NCBI RefSeq assembly: GCF_001278945.1
Contig: NZ_LGRV01000003.1
Coordinates: 2,418,001-2,482,000, forward strand
DNA from: Lysinibacillus contaminans
Lineage (GTDB): Bacteria; Bacillota; Bacilli; Bacillales_A; Planococcaceae
Reading direction: 5' to 3'
DNA: 64,000 bases
Shown: one piece after another, positions 63,750-64,000 of the stretch
Position numbering within the stretch: position 1 is the first letter of the stretch
Layout of the letters: the number at the start of each line of letters is the position of its first letter
The notes under the pieces: model-generated
Seen by the model: the letters and a program-made list of their open reading frames with translations, nothing else
Told to the model about the DNA's origin: nothing
The model's database searches: none
Position numbers and translations under genes: made by a program

Positions 63750-64000
63750 TACTTTGCAGCCTTTTTAGCAAATGTTGTATTTACAAGCTCTTCATATTCT
63801 ACGCGTTGCGGAAGTTCACCGGCTTCCTCCATAACCGCCTGCAAGTTTTCCCACTCTTCCTCATCTAGTATCGGGTCTGTTGCATAAGAACCTTGTGATT
63901 TATAACGTTCTACAACTGTTTCAATGAGCGCCACATCAATATTTTCAAAATATGGCTGGATAATTTCAGCTACTTCAGCTGCACTTTTTTCCTGAACAAA
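63749..64000 (-). CDS. ABC transporter substrate-binding protein (partial, N-terminus outside window)
   Basis: The last 83 residues of an extracellular binding protein; the beginning lies beyond the right edge. The end (DPILDEEEWENLQAVMEEAGELPQRVEYEELVNTTFAKKA) is typical of NMT1/THI5-like or SsuA-like binding proteins. The signal peptide and ligand site are not visible. It is first in the importer operon. Confidence 0.85.
   Translation of the reverse strand, partial: FVQEKSAAEVAEIIQPYFENIDVALIETVVERYKSQGSYATDPILDEEEWENLQAVMEEAGELPQRVEYEELVNTTFAKKAAK

Overview
The window is chromosomal core DNA of a low-GC, endospore-forming Firmicute. It carries sigE, sigG, spoIIGA, spoVD, spoVE, spoVV/ylbJ and rsfA, a caa3 cytochrome oxidase, bacillithiol synthesis (bshC) and a T-box in front of ileS. 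Gene order matches the Bacillus subtilis stretch ylaI/ylaL/ylaN-ftsW-pycA-cta-ylb-dcw-spoIIG-ylm-divIVA-ileS, in reverse orientation here. Several departures (murE, murG and murB missing from the dcw cluster; ylmD missing) point away from Bacillus sensu stricto, towards a Planococcaceae/Lysinibacillus-like organism. That placement is inference. I saw no rRNA, tRNA, CRISPR array, insertion sequence or prophage.

Layout. 1-1.7 kb: FIST sensor and a soluble chemoreceptor (cut by the window edge). 2.0-3.3 kb: AraC-type regulator. 3.3-6.6 kb: ileS with a T-box leader and its own sigma-A promoter. 6.6-10 kb: divIVA, ylmH, ylmG, sepF, ylmE, ylmC. 10.1-12.6 kb: sigG, sigE, spoIIGA. 12.7-27.6 kb: a continuous minus-strand dcw cluster, mraZ to ftsZ. 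27.8-46.7 kb: ylb region (bshC, panE, rsfA, rpmF, tmcAL, ylbL, spoVV, coaD, rsmD, ylbG, ylbF, ylbC, a YugN-like gene) with a relocated murE and two metabolic genes. 46.9-55.8 kb: AI-2E family transporter and the caa3 oxidase/heme A genes. 56.3-61.3 kb: pycA, ftsW, ylaN. 61.4-62.2 kb: ylaL, ylaI. 62.2-64 kb: an ABC importer (substrate-binding protein cut by the window edge).

How the genes work together. Most of the window builds and positions the septum (MraZ, RsmH, FtsL, PBP2B, DivIB, FtsA, FtsZ, SepF, DivIVA, FtsW) or remodels the same machinery for sporulation (SpoVD, SpoVE, SpoIIGA, sigma-E, sigma-G). The strongest regulatory observation is that two late sporulation genes lying downstream of earlier-expressed genes, spoVD and sigG, have a long inverted repeat that would bury their start codon in read-through mRNA. 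The upstream arm of each repeat lies inside the candidate late-sigma promoter, so mRNA started at that promoter would lack the blocking arm. A second theme is a murE with a DAP-type DNPR motif outside the dcw cluster, behind a mother-cell-type promoter, which fits a cortex-specific peptidoglycan precursor enzyme. Four phased MraZ-type boxes precede mraZ, and spoIIGA has a spoIIG-like promoter with long spacing and Spo0A-like boxes.
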